NCBI RefSeq assembly: GCF_030273125.1
Contig: NC_081517.1
Span: 27,622,131 to 27,686,130 of the forward strand
From: Centropristis striata
Lineage: Eukaryota; Chordata; Actinopteri; Perciformes; Serranidae
DNA length: 64,000 bases
Direction of reading: 5' to 3'
The position numbers were made by a program, and so were the translations under genes. Of this stretch, positions 57,726-64,000 are shown piece after piece; positions within the stretch are counted from its first letter, which is position 1; each line of letters starts with the position of its first letter. The notes under the pieces are model-generated. The model was not told the DNA's origin. It was given only the letters and a program-made list of their open reading frames with translations, and did not search any database.

Positions 57726-60700
57726 TCACTTTCATTTTGGGATGAGCTTAGTCTGCTTGGCGTTTCCTCTTGCTATATTTGTGTGTTTTTCGGTGATGCG
57801 TCCATGTGGAAGACAAATGAATCTGCCGAGCTCATGTTTTATTTGCTCTGGAAGATGTCTCTGGTGGCTCTCCCATTCAGACAGCATTCCAGCCAACCCG
57901 TTTATCTCATATGATGCAGGTTTTATGCCATGACTGGTACAGTGCACTCACAAAGCTCAGATCAAACTGCCAAACTAGGCAGCTCTGATCAAATATGAAT
58001 CAAGATCCTGTAACTGTGTTGCATTTCTCGCCTTAAATGTTTTTAAAAAAAAACATTAAATGTTATTTGCGAAAATTTGTGGTCAGGCCGACATTTTTTC
58101 CATGCCTGGAAACATACAAAGCACCGCACCCCAATTGGCTCTGATCGGTTGAAGGTCTCTCCAGAGGCATTTTGATCCACATTAGCAAATTAGTCTGGCG
58201 ATGGCAGGCTATCATTTTCATAGCTTCCTCTTAGTTTCCTGATTCCAATCTGGCACCTTGTCACTACGTTACCCTCACACCCGGCTTACATTGGCTGGGG
58301 TGACACACACAGTGCCCAGAATGCCCCAAAATGTACTGATAGCAGAAAAATCAAAAGAGAAAATGCAGACAAAGGACAATGTCTCTGCAGATACAGACAC
58401 TGCCACACAACTTATTTTTGTATGACTCTACGTTGTTTTTTAAGAAAAATCCTACTCATTGTGGTTTAAGGTAGACTTTGTCCTTGACTCTAGTTGTATT
58501 TATTATTATCAAGAAAAGACAAGTGGTTTTTAGTTTTAAGTCCGCGAGCTGAGACCATCCTCATAAATCGTAAAACTAAAGTGGATGAAACTGGATGTAA
58601 CCCAAAATCCCCCAACATTTCAGACAAATGAAACCAAAAATGGCTGCCAGAATGAATACCACCTTATTAGTAATGTGATGCAGCGCTTCCACTTCCAAGA
58701 GCTTCCATTATTACTACTCCCTCCCTAAAAGCAATCATTATTGCTGTTATAATCAGGTCAAAAGGACATGCAGTCAAATTCAATGGTACTCAATGTTAGT
58801 TATGTGGTTTCATTGGTGAGGTTGTGCGCCCAAAGGACATGTTTCACTCATTTATACATGCTTTAAGTGCATTCTCAGAAGACACACAGCCCTGCTATTT
58901 CTTCTCATTTCATTATCTCATTCTCAGTCTCAATGTCATGTATTCAGAATGGAAGTACAATTGAAAAAGATATGATTTCTGCTTTATTAACTTTATGTCT
59001 GATGCCTGAGCCAGACGTGAGCGCTCTGAGTGATATTTACTTTATGTCTGATGTCTAAGACTTTACTTTAGGCATGTTAATGTGCTGAGAAAGGAACCCA
59101 TAATATTTACCATGTGGTTAAACATTCAGAATATTTACCCGTCAGTCATAAAGAAGGAATTTAAGCTGCCAAAAGCTTTAAAAACATCTGATCCTGCAGC
59201 CGAGAAACAAAAACTGGTGCTTTTGCCGTTCAGTTCAATGCCACCTAAAGCACCCATCAGCAACTCAAGTGTCTCTTATAGTCAATATCATGAACGCAAC
59301 AATGTCACAGAGCTGCATTAATAATTAAAACATATCGGGAAACATTAGATGGAATTAGCTCTTCTGTTGCTGACAGATGTGCAATAATGACAAAGTACTC
59401 GCGATGTGACGGCTGAATCATGCACTTAACCATGTAGCAGATGATCAGCGAGAACGCTGGAGGGAAACAAGAAAGGAAGTCGTTTGTTGGTATTTAAACC
59501 ACATCTGCAAATAAATCATTTGTTTTTGTTTGCCACAAAGCGCCATTAATTGCTCATAAAGAATGTGACACACTTGTAATTCCGATGCTCACATATGAAG
59601 GAACAGAATAATAAAAGTCAAGTACTCGACGAAAAACATCGCCATAACTCATTGTAATGTACCTTTTATGTCCCAAACAATCAGCCAGCTTGTGTGCTAT
59701 CAGGCTTTGTGAACCATGAAGAAGAAGTAATTACATAAAACTAAATAGAATCAGATCTTTACTGTTGACTCTGAAGCCTCCCCATGGTCACATTGGAAAG
59801 ACGGATGTGTTTATTGATGTGTCAAACAAGTGTTATTAGATCAGTGGGAGCCCCATCAGGCATCATGAAAAATAAATACCAACCAATTAAGCGGAGATGA
59901 AGCAATGTCGACGTCACAGCAACATATCTAGGACTTCACAGCAGTGAGCTGGGCTTGTGTTTGTCTTTAAGTAATGCACTGTCACGCTTTGTAAACAATC
60001 AAGTAGAATTAATCTGAGATTTAAAAAAAAATATCTGTTCTTTTATACAAACTACATCAGCAATACAAATATGATGGCTTTGCTGAATATCTTCATTTGC
60101 ATATATGAAAAAAACATTTAATCAACAAAAATGCCACTCTGGTTTTTCAACAATAGTGCACAATTGCGCAAAAAAATGAAAAGCAATCAGCTTTCTTTCT
60201 TTTACGCCAACACTTTTTTTTAAGGCTCATGTATTAACTGGTGTTTCAAACGTCTATTTGTCACACAAAGCAAGATTGCCATCATGCTCGATGAACAGTA
60301 AAGCACAACTAAGCAGGAATGCAGCAAAGGAAAGAGTCAGTTATTTTTCTTTATGCTCCTGCAGCCTGATTAGCCTTCAGTTGGCATTTTGTATTTAAAA
60401 TACGACAATTTGATAAATGAAATAAATGCAGAGTGACTGCAGGCAGCTGCTGACAACTGTTGACAACTTTTACAAATTAATGGTTTTCTCGCCCATTCCA
60501 AACATTGTAAAAGAGGCGCTACATTTTATATGAGGTTCTGAAAGTTGATCATTAAATAAGTATTTATAATCCAACTTTTGAGAGTATGATCTGACAGCAG
60601 GATAGCACTGATGGAGGTTCAGTGCTTCATCTAATTCGTCTGGTTAAAAAGAGAAACACATTTCCATGTGACTGATGGTGAGATATGCACAAATTTCCCT

Positions 60701-60960
60701 AATTTAATTTTATTGTTTGGCCTTTTTGTTGGTAATTTTTCTTATGCTTTTTACCTCCAACTATTCGCTTCCATTTATTTGAACCCAAATCCCAACCAAG
60801 TTGTTTTTCTGCCTGAGCCTAACCAAATAGATAGATTTTTCAACAGTAACATTGAGCAATTTCGAAAGACAGACTCATTTTTTGGTGTTTTGTTGTCATT
60901 TTGCATCTCTTTGTAGCTGTTTGAGTACCTTGAGTATCTTCCTGGTTTGTATGTGTTTGT
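57726..60960. other. No gene; repeat-poor, AT-rich
   Basis: One of the longest stretches without a recognisable transposon. Subregions such as 59330-59760 and 60400-60590 hold ATTAATTG, CATTAATAATTA and similar cores and no simple repeats. At 60870-60960 TTTTGCATCTCTTTGTAGCTGTTTGAGT resembles a unit of a fish tandem repeat that often sits beside the element at 60961. Frames of up to 82 codons show no motif. Confidence 0.45.
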
Positions 60961-61045
60961 TTGAGTGACATTTTATAGGTGAAGGCCAGGGGGGCCTCTG
61001 GAACTTTTGGCCCCTTAGCCTGTGCCCAGTAGGCCCGGTCAGTAA
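60961..61045. mobile_element. Dispersed repeat end, related to 36345-36410
   Basis: Reads GAGTGACATTTTATAGGTG, AAGGCCAGGGGGGCCTCTGG, then AACTTTTGGCCCC and CAGTAGGCCCGGTCA. It matches the repeat at 36.35 kb with a small insertion (AACTTTTGGCCCCTTAGC). Confidence 0.65.
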
Positions 61046-62040
61046 TCCATCCATTTATTTATCTAGCTGCTATTTACAGAATGATCTAAGATCTATTTGA
61101 GCAGTCAATATATTTTACAAATGAGCCTGCTGTTCAAAAATTAACAAAGCTTCTCAAGTTTTTCCTTGTGGCTCATTGCGTCACTGTCTTTGTTTTTGAA
61201 TCTGAAATACTTGTACATGTATAGCTTCATCGCTTCATTGTGAACCACCTTGAGGTGTTTTCAAAAGCACATGAGGAAGGACAGTAGGAAGAGATGTTCA
61301 CTTTGAGAAAACCAATAGTCAATTATCTCCGCTTTAGCAATGTTAATGCTTTAGAAAGAAGAAACAAACTGCCTTCAAAGTGGTCTCATTTGTTTGCAGT
61401 GATTATACTAAGGTACCACAGTTAATTAGACAATGTGATGTTCAGAAAATCTGGTGAACGCTCCCCGTGGTGCTACATTTCTAGCATCCACAATACATTA
61501 TAGATGATTCGCCTCTGCCTCCCAGGGTGCTGGAGCATTCTGCAGACATGACGGATTATGCAGGCTGCACATTACATGCAATACTTTACAAATTCACATA
61601 ATAAACACACATAATGGACAGAAACAATTCTCCAGCAGCAGCGTTATGAATATATACCCTGCACCTTTCTCAGGCGGCACACTCATAACACTGTTATGAA
61701 GGGAGCGAGTAAATAAGAAATATGCTGTGTATCTTCTGCATTCCTTACACACAGAAACACACTGTTATACCTGCATAAACCACATGATATGTGGATATAA
61801 GTCTGCATATCTTTTAGTGGTCTTTGAGGATGTACTTTAGCCACTTCAGCATAAAGACCTCAGAGAGAGTATTATTGTCATTTCTAACATAACTGCAAAA
61901 ACACGTACATGGAGAGTGTGTGTTCGAGAAATATAAGAAACATGCTAATGGATGAACTGAGATTAAATGACAAGATAATAAAAAAAAAAATGTTATTATA
62001 TATTATATTCACCATCATAATAGTTCACAGAGAAACGACA
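61046..62040. other. No gene recognised
   Basis: AT-rich unique-looking sequence; poly-A run near 61980. Confidence 0.5.
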
Positions 62041-62165
62041 AAGTGGAAAACGGGGCAGAGAGAGAGAGGGGTATGGCATGCAACAAAGGCCCCCGACTGG
62101 AATCGAACCATTGATGTTGCCATTTGGGAGGATAATCATGCTGTACTTCGGAGGATGTAAACAAG
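62041..62165 (-). mobile_element. tRNA-related SINE relic, reverse orientation
   Basis: On the minus strand the order is AATGGTTCGATTCCAGTCGG (an almost perfect B box, GGTTCGATTCC) then GGGCCTTTGTTGCATGCC, as in fish SINEs whose tRNA-like head is followed by a CTTTGTTGCATG word. The A-box side is eroded and the tail is not identified. Confidence 0.65.
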
Positions 62166-62636
62166 CCACCCGGTTCTATCACACACTTGAATGGGCGATA
62201 TCATTGGTCATCAGCCTCATAGATACGGGTTAGAAGGAGCCAGCTCCACCGTCTAGTCTGCTACCAGCTTATTAAATGGACTGCTGTATTAATGTTTATT
62301 GTTAGGCACCAATATCTAGTGGCCGTCATAATTATGAAGGGAGCAAGAGTCCACATCAGGGCCCAATTTGAAAAATTTTGTCCCTGTTTCCAGAATACCT
62401 AACGGCAGGCCTGCCTGTAAATGTCCCCACCTGCGTATGTTCAGTAACAAAGGGTATTTAATGTAATCTTTTCCTTAATATAGCCATGTAGAATTAGCCA
62501 TTCATGACTGAGTTTTCTATCCTGTAAGTATCCCCGACATGCGTAAGGTATTGAATCCAAACAATGATCTTTCTCCTAAATAAAACCACGTATGTTTGGT
62601 GACTAATCGCCTAAGTCAACCCAAACAAAACTTCTG
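62166..62636. other. No gene; possible unassigned repeat
   Basis: Contains GTTAGGCACCAATATCTAGT and GCCGTCATAATTATGAAGG, which I associate loosely with a dispersed fish repeat. No ends found. Confidence 0.35.
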
Positions 62637-62741
62637 CCGGTGTAGGTTCCAGATCGGCTTAGGGTCCTTCATCTGCTGATTACATCACACAAAACGCTAT
62701 CTACAGCAACGCCACTCAGACAAACTGAGCTGCATTTGACT

Positions 62742-62783
<42 letters not shown>

Positions 62784-62784
62784 C

Positions 62785-62837
<53 letters not shown>

Positions 62838-63098
62838 TATATTTCTGCTCCCTGTTTTGGGGCTAGTCAAGGTGTGGTAAACACTATTTTGGAGAAAATA
62901 TTAAATTTCCTCATAAAAGCTCTCCATAGCTGCTGCCAATCACACAGCAAAAAAACTCTCCGATGTACAGCATCTTGTTACATCTCGTTGCTATGACTAC
63001 AGCCAATCACAACCAGCCAATCATACTGTGTGATGTAATCAACAGACGAAGGACCCAGAGCCAATCTGGAAGCCAAGCTAATCTGGTACCTTCACCGG
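62637..63098. mobile_element. Inverted-repeat element enclosing a GACA array
   Basis: The left arm (62637-62693: CCGGTGTAGGTTCCAGAT, AGGGTCCTTCATCTG, TGATTACATCACAC) is the reverse complement, with a small indel, of the right arm (63028-63098). Several ATTGGCTG/CAGCCAATCA words lie next to the right arm. The two arms frame about 460 bp with no ORF, consistent with a MITE. The interior is dominated by the GACA array, which expanded after insertion or was brought in with it. Confidence 0.7.
62744..62837 (+). repeat. (GACA)n tetranucleotide array
   Basis: About 23 units of AGAC/GACA with one ACACACAAAC interruption near 62781-62790. Confidence 0.97.
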
Positions 63099-63438
63099 CC
63101 ATTTAACAGACTGATAACAGCCTTCTGCACATACTAGTAGGTGCTTAACTAACAGGTCCTCTTAACCCATATGTATGAGGCTGATAACAACTATAATGAC
63201 TATCAATTAGCCCAATAACAACCAAAATGAGCAATGAAGCAGTATAATGTTGCCATGGATGTTTTGTTAGTTAGCTGTTGGATACAATTTTACATTTCAG
63301 GCTGTGAACATTTCAGCAAACACACATTAATAGTATGCCAGCTTAGCCATAAGCACTCCCTATTTACCCATGGATGTACAAACTGTCACTGGATTATTTG
63401 GATACTGAGAAAAATCTAAAAATGGTAGAAGGGTATCA
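63099..63438. other. No gene recognised
   Basis: AT-rich spacer; the 61-codon frame at 63234-63419 has no motif. Confidence 0.5.

Positions 63439-63465
<27 letters not shown>
63439..63465. repeat. (GT)n microsatellite
   Basis: About 13 GT units, followed by a short GA run. Confidence 0.95.
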
Positions 63466-63469
<4 letters not shown>

Positions 63470-64000
63470 AGAGATTTGAGTAAGTTATGGCTCTGAGAGG
63501 AGTTCTATTTTTGACTCAAATTCTGCAATTTCACCTCATGGAGTATCTTTGTCTCACGTCTCTCCCTCCGTGCTTCCCCTTCAACTCTTTCGCACCACCC
63601 TGGGGAGGTGCAATTCACATTGCGTAAACCTCTAAACCTTAACTCTACATTCATTTGGAAAGAATAACACATGGCTGTGTTTTTCACACAAACAAACAAA
63701 ACTTGCAAAAAATAAATCCTTTGTCATTCTCATGTCCTCTCTCTTAACCTGACTCTTCTTCTCTTCTATAATCCCCCCTCCCTTCTCTGCTTTCTTCACA
63801 TTCCTTCTCCCCCTCCTATTAATCTCATCTCCTCCTCCCATCTCCTGTCTTTGTCCTTTCATCACTTGTTCGCCTCTCTCCTCATTTACTTTAATTAAAG
63901 GACAGTGAAACAGGCAAAATCCTGGATGGCCTTTGATGTACTTGGCCAGGTCCGTCTTCTCCCTCGGAAAATAAAAATGGAAGAGGGCAAAGAGAGAGAG
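63466..64000. other. No gene; pyrimidine-rich at 63.53-63.90 kb
   Basis: The plus strand is C/T-rich (CTTCTCCCCCTCCTATT, CTCCTCCTCCCATCTCC). The two minus-strand frames (67 and 77 codons) are Arg/Glu/Gly-rich as a result. Nothing else recognised up to the window end. Confidence 0.5.

Noticed and set aside
47757..62165. True tRNA genes at the B-box-like sites (47.8, 52.4, 55.1, 62.1 kb)
   Set aside because: None can form a complete cloverleaf by eye: acceptor stems are missing and bodies continue into SINE sequence.
1499..63465. CRISPR-like spacing of repeats
   Set aside because: All tandem arrays are direct microsatellites or decayed minisatellites without unique spacers; sequence context is vertebrate.

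Overview
The window looks like intergenic or intronic DNA from a teleost fish. It is AT-rich, has more than twenty dinucleotide (CA/GT) and tetranucleotide arrays, and carries remnants of transposon families typical of fish genomes: Tc1-like elements, hAT ends, palindromic MITEs, Rex1/L2-like LINE tails and tRNA-headed SINEs. The fish assignment rests on recognising these repeats from general knowledge, not on a database search. I found no convincing host protein-coding exon, tRNA, rRNA, CRISPR array or bacterial-style gene. The longest open frames (183 and 189 codons on the minus strand near 35.2-36.0 kb) are by-products of a one-sided purine tract and of other simple sequence.

Layout. 0-6.3 kb: microsatellites, a degraded minisatellite of about 63 bp period (2.92-3.27 kb), a probable hAT terminus (4.0 kb) and pyrimidine-rich DNA. 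6.3-7.9 kb: two same-orientation copies of one MITE family around a 0.5 kb spacer that holds a small minus-strand exon-like pair. 9.3-11.8 kb: a microsatellite cluster. 12.8-13.6 kb: a complete Tc1-like element with long inverted repeats and a broken transposase. 17.9-18.5 kb: a hAT-like element. 21.4 kb: a palindromic MITE. 28.1-29.2 kb: a Tc1-like transposase fossil split by a LINE insertion. 29.7-30.4 kb: a degraded MITE followed by a minisatellite of about 27 bp period. 31.3-32.2 and 34.0-34.6 kb: two copies of an unnamed 600 bp repeat, one inside a compound A-B-A structure. 35.28-36.08 kb: a run of 36 G followed by 0.6 kb of almost pure purine on the plus strand. 41.2-43.6 kb: LINE 3' remnants. 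44.6-45.3, 47.8, 52.4, 53.6 and 55.1 kb: dispersed repeats and SINE relics. 49.4 kb: an intact palindromic MITE. 57.6 and 62.7 kb: GATA/GACA arrays.

How the parts relate. Nothing here forms a gene pathway. The history that can be read is one of repeated transposon insertion, nesting and decay (LINE into Tc1; a palindromic unit shared by two MITEs; a unit inserted in or duplicated around another repeat), with microsatellites expanding between them. Several repeat-poor, homeodomain-core-rich stretches (about 19.3, 27.2, 46.2 and 59.5-60.6 kb) and a CCAAT cluster at 55.8-56.0 kb could be cis-regulatory, but this cannot be shown from one sequence. I did not find an obvious new biological system; the best leads are the A-B-A repeat, the MITE pair with its exon-like spacer, and the G36/polypurine block.
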